This document shows positions 1-8,808 of a stretch of 33,075 bases of DNA, one piece after another (the first letter of the stretch is position 1; the number at the start of each line of letters is the position of its first letter). The stretch is taken from contig JAEMTR010000004.1 in the NCBI GenBank assembly GCA_016462245.1, forward strand, positions 1 through 33,075, read 5' to 3'. The translations under genes and the position numbers were made by a program. Below the pieces are notes generated by a model. The model was given only the letters and a program-made list of their open reading frames with translations, made no database searches and was not told the DNA's origin. Source of the DNA: Solirubrobacteraceae bacterium. GTDB lineage: Bacteria > Actinomycetota > Thermoleophilia > Solirubrobacterales > Solirubrobacteraceae.

Positions 1-631
1 GGTCGAGACCCTTGTAAGGACGGATCAGACCGAAGCAGAGGACAACTGGCCCTTCAACCGCTGCCAGCTCTGGCGGCAGCGGCGCGCGGTTCTGAATCTC
101 GGCAAGGTGAGTGAAGCTGCCGTGCGGGATCACGTGGCAGCGAGCGGCCGGAACGCCGAGTTCGCGCTGAAGCCGCTCGCTGCCGTCCTCGCTGTGGACG
201 ACGACCGCGTCGGCTCGCGCATAGGCGCGGCGCAGGCCGGCGATCTGGCCGGGGCGCGGCTCGCGCGGAACAACATCGTGGGCGGTGATCACGAGCGGGC
301 GGTCGGTCGGCAGCAGCGAAGCGTCGAGCTGTGGCAGCGGCAGCCACTGGAAGTGGACGACGTCGGCGCGGCGCGCTCTGCGGCGGTAGCGCAGCATCTC
401 TGGAAGCTCAGCAGCGAGCCGCGAAGCGGAGCGCAATTTCGAACCAGGCTGCCCACGCAACATCCCGCCGAAGCACTGATCTACTCGATAACCGTCTGCA
501 GCAGCGACATCGCCGTAGCTGAACGGGCCGCTACAGAGCGTTACGTCGGCGCCCGCGCGTGCCAGCGCCGCGCTGAGCGCACGGTCGTAAGGAGGCGTGT
601 AGGCCGGCGGGTCGACGACATGAATACGCAC
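1..631 (-). CDS. GT4-type (GT-B fold) glycosyltransferase, N-terminal part
   Basis: Partial gene that runs off the left edge; 210 codons are visible from a GTG start at 631. The protein begins MRIHVVDPPAYTPPYDRAL, has the HDV segment (TAHDVVPREPRPGQ, about residues 109-122) usual at the end of the first Rossmann half of GT4 enzymes, then VVVHSEDG and VIPHGSF, and is cut after LCFGLIRPYKGLD, the beginning of the nucleotide-sugar-binding half. GT4 enzymes move a sugar from a nucleotide-sugar to a lipid- or glycan-linked acceptor on the inner membrane face. It is divergent from the GT2 gene with only 20 bp between start codons. An in-frame TTG four codons upstream is possible, but GTG gives the normal N-terminus. 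The donor sugar cannot be told. The rightward reading frames across this stretch are shadows. Confidence 0.85.
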   Translation of the reverse strand, partial: MRIHVVDPPAYTPPYDRALSAALARAGADVTLCSGPFSYGDVAAADGYRVDQCFGGMLRGQPGSKLRSASRLAAELPEMLRYRRRARRADVVHFQWLPLPQLDASLLPTDRPLVITAHDVVPREPRPGQIAGLRRAYARADAVVVHSEDGSERLQRELGVPAARCHVIPHGSFTHLAEIQNRAPLPPELAAVEGPVVLCFGLIRPYKGLD

Positions 632-638
632 TGAGCAG

Positions 639-645
639 CACAATA
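639..645. promoter_or_regulatory. overlapping face-to-face -10-like elements between the two glycosyltransferases
   Basis: On the minus strand TATTGT (640-645) ends 8 nt before the GTG at 631. On the plus strand CACAAT (639-644) ends 7 nt before the GTG at 652. Neither start has a Shine-Dalgarno sequence, so both genes may be leaderless and compete for the same polymerase site. No good -35 is seen. The evidence is sequence match only. Confidence 0.3.
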
Positions 646-651
646 CGAGTT

Positions 652-1593
652 GTGGCCGAAGTCGATCTAAGTTATTGCGTCGTCAACACCCAGCAGCGGG
701 AGCTGCTGCTGCGCGCGCTCGACTCAATCGGACGTGAGCAATCGGCGCTGAAAATCACAACCGAAGTGCTTGTTCTCGACAACTCGTCGACCGACGGCTC
801 GGCTGGAGCGGCGCGCGACCATCCGGTCGTCGACGACCTCGTCGTACTCGAACAGCGAGCCGGAAAGGCTGAGAACGACTCGATGCTGCTGGAGCGAGCA
901 AGCGGCCGCTACGCGCTGCTCTGCAATGAGGACACTGAACTTCTGCCAGGGGCGACGCAGGCGCTCTACGCGGCGCTAGAAGAGAATCCCACGGCGGCCG
1001 CCGCAGGCGCCAAGTTGCTGAGTCCCGACGGTCACGCCCAGCCCAGCGCATGGAGATTCCCTGGGCCGCTGACAGCGCTGGCCTCGGCGCTCTTCATCCA
1101 TCACTGGACAACCGTTCAGAGCGGCGGCGAGATAACGAAGCCGGTTGACTGGGCTCAGAGCGCGGCGCTGCTGGTGCGCCGCGAAGCCGGCAGCCAGATT
1201 GGTTGGCTCGACCCGCAGTTCTTCGTCTACTCCGACGAGGTCGACTTCTGCAAGCGGCTAGCCGATGAAGGCTGGCAGACGCTCTACGTGCCGAGCGCGC
1301 AAGCGATCCACCACGAGCAACTTTCGACCGGCGCGCTGCCGGAGAAGCGGATCGTCGAACTCTCACGCAACCGTGATCGCTACATGCGCAAGCACCACTC
1401 GCGGATCTCAGCAGCGCTTGTCCGCTGGCTGACGGCCTGGACCTATTCGCTGCGCGCGATCGCGGCGACCGTGCTGCCCGGCCACAACGCCGCCCGCTAC
1501 CGCGCCCATGCGCGCGCATCGCTCCATCCCGATCAGGGCGAAGGGCTGCGCGAAGCGGCGCTTGATTACAACCGCGGCGGGCGCAGGCTGTAG
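652..1593 (+). CDS. GT2 family glycosyltransferase (rhamnosyltransferase-like)
   Basis: 313 aa from a GTG start. This is a GT-A fold, family 2 enzyme: LSYCVVNT opens the nucleotide-binding strand, DNSSTDGS lies at 43-50, the metal-binding NEDTE segment is at about 92-96 (DxD equivalent), and FFVYSDEVDFCKR with DEGW (about 190-208) matches the acceptor/catalytic region of WbbL/RfbN-like rhamnosyltransferases. A C-terminal amphipathic stretch (about 255-285) may touch the membrane. The likely role is adding a deoxyhexose to a lipid-linked glycan; the sugar is not determined by sequence. The 3' end overlaps the convergent flippase gene by 28 bp (1566-1593). The start was chosen because it leaves a normal short N-terminus before the first beta strand. 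Confidence 0.88.
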   Translation: MAEVDLSYCVVNTQQRELLLRALDSIGREQSALKITTEVLVLDNSSTDGSAGAARDHPVVDDLVVLEQRAGKAENDSMLLERASGRYALLCNEDTELLPGATQALYAALEENPTAAAAGAKLLSPDGHAQPSAWRFPGPLTALASALFIHHWTTVQSGGEITKPVDWAQSAALLVRREAGSQIGWLDPQFFVYSDEVDFCKRLADEGWQTLYVPSAQAIHHEQLSTGALPEKRIVELSRNRDRYMRKHHSRISAALVRWLTAWTYSLRAIAATVLPGHNAARYRAHARASLHPDQGEGLREAALDYNRGGRRL

Positions 1594-3017
1594 CGAAGCG
1601 TCTTTAGTTCGCCAACCGTCACGACTCGAGCCAAGACCAACGCGGCGGCGATTGCCGCAAGCAGTAGCGATCGCTCCAGCAACCCAGCGATGCCGTCGCT
1701 GGGCAGTAGCTCGTTGCCCAGCAGGCTGAGGCCGGCGACGATCACAACCAGTGGAATGATCTTGCGCCACTCGAACGGGACAGTGAAAACCTTGCGCGTC
1801 AAGAGGAAGAGCACGACGAGCATCGCGATGTAGGCGACGCAGAGCGAGATTGCCGCGCCGACAACGCCGAGCGGCGGCACGAGCCAGATCAGCAGGCCAA
1901 CATTTACAACGAGCCCGGCAGCGGCGGCTGGCAGCGTGCGGACCGTCACCTTCGCGCGGCCAGCGATCGTGACCAGCACGAGGTAGAGCCCGTAAAGCGC
2001 CCAGCCCAGCGCCAGCCACGGCAGCGCCTGATTGGCGGCGAAGAAATCCGGCGCTGTAAGCAGCCGCACCAGCCAAGCGCCGAGCAACGTGAAGCCGGCA
2101 ACCAGCAACGAGCTGACGACCATGTAGGCGGTCGTAACGCGGGCGTAAGCCTGCTGCGCGCGTTGCTCGTCAACGATCGAGTAAGCAAGCGGCGGCCAAG
2201 CTAGCTGGAAGGCGCGAACGAGGATGATCACGGCCGTCGCCAGCTTTACGGCGACCGAGTAAAGACCGGCCGCCGACGGGCTGTCGGCGCGCAGCAGGTA
2301 GGCGCGGTCGACGACGTTGAGCAGGAAGACGGCGGCGTCAGCGGGGATCGTCGGCGCGCCGTAACGCAGTAGCGGCCCGAGCAGCAGCGGCCCGCGGGGA
2401 ATGCCGATCTGCTCGCGCAGCACAAAGAACCACAAGCAGACCAGAACGATCGCCGAAGCGACGTAGTTGCCGAGCACGTAGCCGCGCGCGCCCTCGTCGA
2501 GAAAGACGACGAGCGTGACGGTCAAACTGACGGTCAAGATTACGTTCGCCGACGAGGCGATCAGATAGGCGCGGCGGCGATCGCTAACGCGCAGCAGCGC
2601 ATAAGCCATCTCCAAGTTCGTGAAGGCCCAGATCCCAAAGACACCGGCCGACATCAGCGTCGCGTCGGAGCTTCCGAGCACAAGCTGCGAGAGCGGCTCG
2701 GCGAGCAGAACGCCGGCAACCAAAGCCAGCGTCGAGCTGATCAGCACGAATCCGCTCGTCGTCCGCACGAGGTGGCGACGAGCGTCGTCGCTGCCTGCCT
2801 CGTGCCAGTGGCGGATGAATGCCTCTCCGAGGCCGGCACGGAGCAGGATGCTGATCAAGATCACCAGCGTCAGCAGTGTCTCTGCGTAGCCAAACTCGGC
2901 CGCTGTAAGCGAGCGTGTGTAAAGCGGCAGTGTGAAGAGCGCCAGCAGCCCGGCCAGCAGGCTCGAAGCCTGGAAGGCCATCCCTGAGGTCGCGAGCCGC
3001 TTAAGAATGCTGTCCAT
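1566..3017 (-). CDS. MOP-superfamily polysaccharide flippase (Wzx/RfbX-like)
   Basis: 483 aa and almost entirely hydrophobic, with roughly 12-14 predicted membrane segments starting at MDSILKRLATSGMAFQASSLLAG. The N-terminus (ASSLLAGLLALFTLPLYTRSL) is the usual opening of the polysaccharide-synthesis membrane protein family, and FGYAETLLTL fits helix 2. The family moves undecaprenyl-PP-linked repeat units, or related lipid-linked glycans, across the inner membrane. Its neighbours are glycosyltransferases on both sides and an O-antigen-ligase-like gene downstream, which fits a Wzx/Wzy pathway. It is divergent from the GT-B gene at 3076 and convergent with the GT2 gene. The ATG start has no Shine-Dalgarno; TAGCGT lies 10 nt upstream. 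Confidence 0.88.
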   Translation of the reverse strand: MDSILKRLATSGMAFQASSLLAGLLALFTLPLYTRSLTAAEFGYAETLLTLVILISILLRAGLGEAFIRHWHEAGSDDARRHLVRTTSGFVLISSTLALVAGVLLAEPLSQLVLGSSDATLMSAGVFGIWAFTNLEMAYALLRVSDRRRAYLIASSANVILTVSLTVTLVVFLDEGARGYVLGNYVASAIVLVCLWFFVLREQIGIPRGPLLLGPLLRYGAPTIPADAAVFLLNVVDRAYLLRADSPSAAGLYSVAVKLATAVIILVRAFQLAWPPLAYSIVDEQRAQQAYARVTTAYMVVSSLLVAGFTLLGAWLVRLLTAPDFFAANQALPWLALGWALYGLYLVLVTIAGRAKVTVRTLPAAAAGLVVNVGLLIWLVPPLGVVGAAISLCVAYIAMLVVLFLLTRKVFTVPFEWRKIIPLVVIVAGLSLLGNELLPSDGIAGLLERSLLLAAIAAALVLARVVTVGELKTLRYSLRPPRL

Positions 3018-3027
3018 CTAATCGCGG

Positions 3028-3033
3028 ACGCTA
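3028..3033 (-). promoter_or_regulatory. -10-like TAGCGT of the flippase gene
   Basis: TAGCGT read on the minus strand, 10 nt before the ATG at 3017. The same hexamer at the same 10-nt spacing precedes the DegT aminotransferase start at 14713. It would give a leader of only a few nucleotides. The -35 is not recognisable. Confidence 0.35.
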
Positions 3034-3062
3034 CCCACCCACGCGGTGGAGCCCTGCGCGGC

Positions 3063-3068
3063 TAGGCT
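3063..3068 (+). promoter_or_regulatory. -10-like TAGGCT before the GT-B gene at 3076
   Basis: TAGGCT ends 7 nt before GTG 3076, the spacing expected for a leaderless mRNA. It supports GTG 3076 over the upstream GTG at 3046, which would place this -10 inside the gene. Confidence 0.35.
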
Positions 3069-3075
3069 GGCGGCC

Positions 3076-4146
3076 GTGAGTTCACAAGCCAATAAAGCGC
3101 AGCCGATCTGCGTGCTGCTGCTAGCACGCGAGCTGGAGCAGTTCATCCTGCGCGAGCAGGCCGAAGACCTGCTGCGCTCGCCGGCCGTAGTTGCGGTTGA
3201 TCCGCCGCGCGTCCGTTACGGCGCGATCGCGCGGCTGCCGCGCGCTGTCGGCGCGGAGCTGGCGGCGCAACAGGCAAAGCGGCTGATTAAGACGCTGCGC
3301 AGCAACCGTGGCGAGCCGCGCGTCGTCGTCATCTTCCACCCGCTTCAACTGCCACTGGCGCAGGCGATCCAGGCCGACTGCGCGGGCTGTGAGATCTGGT
3401 ATTCGCGCTGGGATCGCTACGAGCTGGCCTACGACGCGACGCCGGAGCGGCGCAAGCGCCTCGCCGAGCTCCACCAGCAGGCATCAGAGGCCTCGTCGCT
3501 GACGTTCGCCGTCTCCGACACTCTCGTTGCGATTGAGACCGACGCTGGCCGTGACGCGCTACTTGTGACGACACCGGCCGACAGCTTTCCGGCGCCGCAG
3601 ATCGACGGCACGGTCGTCGCCGTCTCACTCGGCCACCTCGGTTGGCGGACCGATTGGGCGCTGCTGCGCGCCGTTGCCGAGCAGCTCGGCGAGCGGCTCG
3701 TGCTGCTGCTGATCGGCGACTGGCACGAGGATGAATGCGCCGATGACCCTGACTTCCAAGCCTGCCGCAAGCACCCCAGCCTCGTCTGGCTCGGGCGCCA
3801 GAGCGACGAGCAGGCCTCGCGCCTGATCCTCACCGCCGACGTCGGGATCATCCCGTTCAAAGTTGAGCCCTTTAATGACGCTGGGCTGCCAAACCGAATT
3901 CTCAAATACGCGCGCTTAGGGCGACGCACGATCAGCCCAATGCTCTCCGGCGTTACTAGCTGGGCTCCAGCAGTAACGCGCGCCGCCGACGCCGACGAGT
4001 TTGCCGCCGCGCTACTAGAGCAGGCAGGGGCGAGGACGCGACCCGACGGCGAGCTGCGCGAATGGGCGATCGCTCAAACGGCGCGGCGCCAGAACGAGCC
4101 GCTCTGGCAGCGACTCCAGCAGCTCGGCGTTACCCGCGACAGTTAA
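3076..4146 (+). CDS. GT-B fold glycosyltransferase (GT4-like, divergent)
   Basis: 356 aa from GTG 3076 (MSSQANKAQPICVLLLA); a longer reading from GTG 3046 adds ten poor residues. The N-terminal half is a Rossmann-like domain with VVVIFHPLQL (about 86-95) and EIWYSRWDRYELAYD, typical of exopolysaccharide GT-B enzymes that read the acceptor side. The second half has SLGHLGWRTDW, LLLIGDW and LVWLGRQSDEQ, then DVGIIPFKVEPFNDAGLPNRILKYA across about 268-292, the usual donor-binding end of GT4-like proteins (NDxGxPxKxxEYxAxG equivalent). It probably transfers a sugar in the same glycan pathway as its neighbours. Its last 4 bp overlap the convergent GT-C gene. Donor and acceptor are unknown. Confidence 0.8.
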   Translation: MSSQANKAQPICVLLLARELEQFILREQAEDLLRSPAVVAVDPPRVRYGAIARLPRAVGAELAAQQAKRLIKTLRSNRGEPRVVVIFHPLQLPLAQAIQADCAGCEIWYSRWDRYELAYDATPERRKRLAELHQQASEASSLTFAVSDTLVAIETDAGRDALLVTTPADSFPAPQIDGTVVAVSLGHLGWRTDWALLRAVAEQLGERLVLLLIGDWHEDECADDPDFQACRKHPSLVWLGRQSDEQASRLILTADVGIIPFKVEPFNDAGLPNRILKYARLGRRTISPMLSGVTSWAPAVTRAADADEFAAALLEQAGARTRPDGELREWAIAQTARRQNEPLWQRLQQLGVTRDS

Positions 4147-5576
4147 CGGCAGGATGCCCAAGCTGATATTCGCCCGTGCTTGGCGATCAGCTTGAAGCCG
4201 CTTGGAGCAAAGTCAGTGTCGATTGGAACCCCGTCGGCACGTCCGTAGCGGCGGTGCGTCTTGGGGTCGATGAAGACCAGCGCAACACCATTCTTGGGTG
4301 AAACGTCGGAGCGGGCAACAACCGAACCGGCAGCCGAGTTACGGATCCAGAGCGACTCGGGGATTAGGCCGAAGGCCGGCAGACTAAGCGGGCCGCAGCG
4401 CAGCGCAGCGGCAACCTTGGGATCGGCGAGCGTTGCCTCAAGATCATCGTGAACAGCGGCGATGTAGCGGATCTCAAGCTCGGCGCGGCGGAAACTGTCG
4501 GCTCGTTGAACCGCCAGCGCAGCTCCGGCAATCACAGTCAGCAAGGCCACCAATGCCCAGCCACGGCGCAACGTGCTGGCGCGATCCAACTCGACCGATC
4601 CAGCGAGTGCGTATCCGGCGAAGAGCAACAACGTGATCGAGGGAATCGTCAAGTAGCGGGGAAGTAGCGACAGGCCGAAGATGCCAACGCAGATGTAGGT
4701 CACGATGCCGACCGTGATCAGCCCAAGCGGGAGATAGAGAGACTGCGCGCGGCGGCGGAAGATCTCGATCACAATGCCGACCGCGACAAGCAGAAGCTGG
4801 GGGGTGCGAAGAACTCCGATCAACGCGTCGACGAAAGTCGATGGCACCTTGGCAATGCCACGTTCGCGGCCAAGCTCGGCGGCGAGGCTGCTAGTGGCCG
4901 TCAATGCATAGAGCGGCTCACCAATGTTCCACCAGTCATAAAGGCACCACAGCAGCGGTGCTGCCAGAACCAGTGCCAGTAGTCCAGGATGAAAGCTGCG
5001 GCGACCGCTGGTTGGATCTTTCGGCCAGCAGCACCAGAGCCAGTAGACCCCGGCCAACAGCCAAGCCTCGGGGCGCAACAGCCCGGCAGTGGCCAACAGC
5101 AAGAGCACCGACACTCCGCGTCGTTTGCGTTCGGCCTCAAGCGCTGCCGCTACAAATACCAGCGCCAGGAAAGGCATATCGGCGAAGCCGCGGGCAGCGT
5201 AGAGCATCAGCGTCAGATTGCTGGCGACTAGGAGCGCCGCGACGATCCCCGGCCAAGGCCCAAAGACGACGCGGCCGATGCGCCAGATCGACCAAGCGCA
5301 AATGGTTAGCGAGAGCGCTCCAAGCAGCACCATTAGCTGCGCGCTGTCGTCGCCGACAAGGGCCCCTAGCGCCGCGGCCACCGCCAGATAGAGCGGATGT
5401 AAGGTAGGAGCTTGATAGGCGTCGATCGATGGGACCTGGCCAGCCAGCAGCTCTCGGCCCCAGACGAGGTGGTAGTAAGTGTCGTAGCCGGGGTAGCTGT
5501 TTGCCAGCACCCAGGCGACGACCGTAAGCGTCAGCGCCAGCCCGATGACAATTAGTTCACGCCGCGAAAATGTCAT
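4143..5576 (-). CDS. GT-C family membrane glycosyltransferase (ArnT/PMT-like)
   Basis: 477 aa with about 10-11 membrane helices. Right after the first helix is NSYPGYDTYYHLVWGREL, the first outer loop of GT-C enzymes with its catalytic-type acidic residue (D32), followed by the HPLYLAVAAALG helix. Such proteins transfer sugars from polyprenyl-phosphate carriers to glycans or proteins on the outer face of the membrane. The C-terminal 80 residues form a soluble outer segment (DPKVAAALRCGPL ... VFIDPKTHRRYGR). It is the last gene of the leftward glycan operon, 5 bp after the O-antigen-ligase-like gene, and ends head-on into the GT-B gene with a 4-bp overlap. An exact acceptor cannot be proposed. 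Confidence 0.78.
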   Translation of the reverse strand: MTFSRRELIVIGLALTLTVVAWVLANSYPGYDTYYHLVWGRELLAGQVPSIDAYQAPTLHPLYLAVAAALGALVGDDSAQLMVLLGALSLTICAWSIWRIGRVVFGPWPGIVAALLVASNLTLMLYAARGFADMPFLALVFVAAALEAERKRRGVSVLLLLATAGLLRPEAWLLAGVYWLWCCWPKDPTSGRRSFHPGLLALVLAAPLLWCLYDWWNIGEPLYALTATSSLAAELGRERGIAKVPSTFVDALIGVLRTPQLLLVAVGIVIEIFRRRAQSLYLPLGLITVGIVTYICVGIFGLSLLPRYLTIPSITLLLFAGYALAGSVELDRASTLRRGWALVALLTVIAGAALAVQRADSFRRAELEIRYIAAVHDDLEATLADPKVAAALRCGPLSLPAFGLIPESLWIRNSAAGSVVARSDVSPKNGVALVFIDPKTHRRYGRADGVPIDTDFAPSGFKLIAKHGRISAWASCR

Positions 5577-5581
5577 CGCCG

Positions 5582-7039
5582 TCAGTCACTTTCCGCTTCT
5601 TCGGAGCGCGCGCCAGCGAGCGCGGTCGCAACGCCGAGCAGCACCCAGGTGAGGGGATCCTCAAGGAAAGCTGCGTAAATCAAGGTGTGAACAACGAGTG
5701 CGACCAAGGCCGCTGCCACTCCGATCTGCATCTCCGGCCAAGGAGCCGACCGAGCACCACGCAGAGCGCGAATGAAGGCCAGCGCAAGCAACGCGAGGTA
5801 GGCGATTAGGCCGATCAAACCCTGTTCTGCCGCGATCGTAATTGGGATTGTGTGCGACGCGGAGGCTGCGCGCTCGACCGAAGCGTTGTTTTCAAGGCGG
5901 TACTGGCGTGAGAACGATCCCGCACCCCATCCCTGCAAGGGACGCTGAACAAACAGCTCGCCTCCCCCTGTCACCAACGCCGCCCTGCCGCTCGTGGCGC
6001 GATCAGCAGTCTGGCCGCCGCTCAAAACGCCGCTAGCGACCGCGGCGGTCAGGCCGCCAACCAATAACGTGGCGACGACGACTACGACTGTCCAGCGCAC
6101 GCTCCAACGCAGCGCAGCGATCACTGCCAAGCCAGCAAGCAGGCCGACGAAACTCGACTGCGAAAGCGTAATCAGCAGGCCGCCGAAAAGGATTGCGGCG
6201 GCGAGGGCGCCAAGCGCGACGCGACTGTTGCGCTTCTGCCAGCAGATCCAGGCGACCAAGAGGACGATCACGACGACGAGGAAGCGGCCGAAGATGTTGG
6301 GATCAAAGAAAGCCGAATTGACGCGGAAGTAATCGGAGAATTGATTCGAAGCAATCACCTTCGGATTGAGGAAGATGTGCTTCGTCGCGAACTCAACAAA
6401 TCCGATTGCGCTTAGCAGCAGCGCCAGTCCGACGAGCACCGCGAGCGCCCGGCCGGCGAGCCTCTCAGTCCAACGTGACCGAGCCACGAGGACGAAGAGC
6501 AGAGCGAACGGAACGTAGAAAAAGACAACGTTCTCAAGCGCCGGGTCGCGGCCCAGTCCGTAAGCGCTCTGCAACGAGTAGAGAACAAGCACAACGGCGA
6601 TTACCCACTCCAGAGCCGCTGGTGGCGAGCCATCTTCGCTGGCACCGCTACGCAGCCGCGGAAGCAGCCAAGCCAGCGCGCCTGCCGCCACCACGAGGTA
6701 GAGGCCGAGCAGAAGGTTGGCGGTCGAATCGCCAACAGCAATCGGGATTCTGAACGGAAGAGTGACGACCAGCGCGATTACAAAAGCGCTGGGGCGCTTG
6801 CTGAAAAGAACCGTCAAAGCGCCAACTATTGAGAAGCCAAGAATTAGCGCCGCGACTGCGAGTGCGGGTCGTTCGCGCAGCGCCGAAAGCTGATCCGCGT
6901 CGGCAACATGGATGACGAGGATCAGCGGGGCGACCACGAGCGTTGCCAGCATCAGCCGCGCTCGCGTCGTCGCCGATCGCACGACCAGCGTCGCGCCAGC
7001 CAGCAGGCTGCAGATTGTTAGCGCGAGAGCAGTTGCCAT
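5582..7039 (-). CDS. O-antigen ligase / polymerase family protein (Wzy_C)
   Basis: 485 aa with about 12 membrane helices. The signature is PLQGWGAGSFSRQYR followed by a soluble loop and ASHTIPITIAAEQGLIGLIAYLALL in the last quarter, which is the Wzy_C pattern (G-x-G, then a conserved His in front of E-x-G-xx-G). Family members ligate or polymerise undecaprenyl-linked glycans outside the membrane. In a Gram-positive-type cell the role is more likely polymerisation of a surface polysaccharide or transfer to a wall or protein acceptor. Its start lies 22 bp inside the end of the preceding gene (7018-7039), so the two are probably translationally coupled. Confidence 0.85.
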   Translation of the reverse strand: MATALALTICSLLAGATLVVRSATTRARLMLATLVVAPLILVIHVADADQLSALRERPALAVAALILGFSIVGALTVLFSKRPSAFVIALVVTLPFRIPIAVGDSTANLLLGLYLVVAAGALAWLLPRLRSGASEDGSPPAALEWVIAVVLVLYSLQSAYGLGRDPALENVVFFYVPFALLFVLVARSRWTERLAGRALAVLVGLALLLSAIGFVEFATKHIFLNPKVIASNQFSDYFRVNSAFFDPNIFGRFLVVVIVLLVAWICWQKRNSRVALGALAAAILFGGLLITLSQSSFVGLLAGLAVIAALRWSVRWTVVVVVATLLVGGLTAAVASGVLSGGQTADRATSGRAALVTGGGELFVQRPLQGWGAGSFSRQYRLENNASVERAASASHTIPITIAAEQGLIGLIAYLALLALAFIRALRGARSAPWPEMQIGVAAALVALVVHTLIYAAFLEDPLTWVLLGVATALAGARSEEAESD

Positions 7040-8808
7040 GAGCGTGTCATCAGTCCCTGAACGTCAGGGTCGGTTGTCAGTCGTGAAGGAAGCTGAGGCA
7101 GGCCAAAACGAATCACAGTCCCCTTGCCGACACGAAAAGCGACGATAGTCAGCGCGCCCTCGGGCGTAACAGCCGACGCCAGCGGCTTTGCCTCAGGCAC
7201 CGTCTTCGTCACTTCAATCGCCTCGTAGTTGTTGAACAGACCACTCGTTCCCCTGAACAGATCGATCTCGTCATCACCAGCGGTGACGTCGAAATTTCCC
7301 TTCGCCGCGGGTTCAAGCGTGCTGCCAAAGATGTCGGCCGTCGCCGCAGGCAGCGGCCGAACAAGATTCGCCTTCTTCGTCAGCGTGACCGACCGCAGCA
7401 GCGAATCGGTGCCGGCCTCGACCAGCGTTCCACCATCGGCGACGAAGTTACGCAGTTTGCTAGCTACGGCTGGTGGCAGCCAGACCGTGTCGCCGACCAG
7501 AAGCACGCCACTGTGGCCTTCAAGCTTCGGCCCACGGCCTCTCGCCAGCCCGTAATCGGTTGTCAGGTCGTAGCGATAGCGATTGCTGTCAAGCCAACTC
7601 ATGATCGGTTTTTCCTGAAACGCGAAACGCGCCGGAAGCCGCGAACCGAGCACGCGTGCGAGTTTCGCCGGCCCGCCCGTCGAAAGTAGGTTCGGTTCAC
7701 CGTCTCCATCATCATCAACCGGATTGCGGCCCTGCCAAGTCATTAGCCCCAGCACGACCAGCACACGATTTTTCTGGCCGTCATCGACTGCCAGCGGAAC
7801 CGATGAGCGCAGCGCTCCCCGTTTGGCGGTGAAGAGGAAAAGCTGCGAGCTCTTGCCTGGCGGTTTGACGCGGACCGCCCCAGCCGAGCTACGGCCGCGG
7901 CGCGACGCCGATTTGCCAAGCGAGCTGAGGCTCCAGCTGTATCGCTCCCCACCGCCGTCAACGGCGACTACTGCGGAAGATCCGGCCGAAGTTGGCAGCA
8001 GCGGCGGCTGGGCGGCTATCGGCCTAACGGTTATGCCACCACGGCCTGGCAGTCGCTGGCCATAAACAGTGATCGGTAACCCCTGAGCGTCCAACGGCAC
8101 TGAGCTGCCCAGTACACCGGCCGCATCGCGACGCTGAGCGACTACAAGATAAGTGCCGGCTGCGACCGGCCGGCCGTTTGCTCCGCGGCCGTTCCATCTG
8201 GCTTCGTCCGACTGCTGTTCGATTGGAACTTCCGCAACCTGCTCGACCGGCAGTGGGGCCGTGCGAAATACCAATAGGCGACCGTCACGGGCTGGGCTAT
8301 TGAGCGTCACTTCAGCTGGCCGACCGTCGGCGCGCGGCAGCATCTCGGGGCCAGGGCCGGTGCCCGGGCCGATCGAAATCACACGAACCTTCGGCGGCGT
8401 TGTGTCGACGAGGAACGATTGCGGCACGACGATGCTCCGACCTTCGCGCCGCAGCGTTACCCGAATCCTGTAACGCCCGTCGGCGACGACCGCGCCTTGC
8501 CGATCTCTGCCGTTCCAGACGAGTGGCGAAATTGTGCGATAGGCCGGCAGCCGGAGCCCAGAAACCAACTCGCGAACCCGATCCCCTCGATCGTCGACGA
8601 CGGCAACATCGATCAGCTCGTTGCGCTTGAGCCGAAAAGTGATTCGCTGGCGATCAAAACGGCCGTCGCCGTTTGGTGAAATCGCCTTCGCTGAAATCCG
8701 AAACGAGAGCAGCACCGGATCAGCCGTTTTCAGCTTCTGAGCGAGGAAGAAGGCAGCGCCCGTAGCAATCACGAGCAGCGCGAAGAAGAGCTGAGCGAGC
8801 CGCGTCAA
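7018..8808 (-). CDS. secreted/anchored protein with two FlgD-Ig-like domains and a GATase-like C-terminal domain
   Basis: 596 aa. Residues 5-24 are one membrane or signal segment. ISPNGDGRFD (43-52) starts an Ig-like domain of the FlgD/CHU_C type. Two copies of the motif WNGRxxxGxxVAxGxY are present (98-113 and 205-220), each closing an Ig-like unit. After a Ser/Gly-rich linker (275-320) comes VLVVLGLMTWQG, an acidic loop VDDDGDGEPN (364-373) and GHSGVLLVGDTVWLPP ... FVADGGTLVEAG (431-466), which resembles the GATase-like C-terminal domain of the N,N-dimethylformamidase beta-subunit family. No catalytic residue can be assigned. It sits between a histidine phosphatase and the O-antigen-ligase-like gene, so an outer-face glycan assembly or scaffold role is inferred. 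Confidence 0.7.
   Translation of the reverse strand: MTRLAQLFFALLVIATGAAFFLAQKLKTADPVLLSFRISAKAISPNGDGRFDRQRITFRLKRNELIDVAVVDDRGDRVRELVSGLRLPAYRTISPLVWNGRDRQGAVVADGRYRIRVTLRREGRSIVVPQSFLVDTTPPKVRVISIGPGTGPGPEMLPRADGRPAEVTLNSPARDGRLLVFRTAPLPVEQVAEVPIEQQSDEARWNGRGANGRPVAAGTYLVVAQRRDAAGVLGSSVPLDAQGLPITVYGQRLPGRGGITVRPIAAQPPLLPTSAGSSAVVAVDGGGERYSWSLSSLGKSASRRGRSSAGAVRVKPPGKSSQLFLFTAKRGALRSSVPLAVDDGQKNRVLVVLGLMTWQGRNPVDDDGDGEPNLLSTGGPAKLARVLGSRLPARFAFQEKPIMSWLDSNRYRYDLTTDYGLARGRGPKLEGHSGVLLVGDTVWLPPAVASKLRNFVADGGTLVEAGTDSLLRSVTLTKKANLVRPLPAATADIFGSTLEPAAKGNFDVTAGDDEIDLFRGTSGLFNNYEAIEVTKTVPEAKPLASAVTPEGALTIVAFRVGKGTVIRFGLPQLPSRLTTDPDVQGLMTRSWQLLSR

Noticed and set aside
107..634. 175-codon rightward frame at the left edge
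   Set aside because: It is antisense to the GT4 gene, whose leftward reading gives a coherent glycosyltransferase sequence.
1408..2076. 222-codon leftward frame covering the GT2/flippase junction
   Set aside because: It is out of frame with the flippase and antisense to GT2, with low-complexity Arg/Ala composition.
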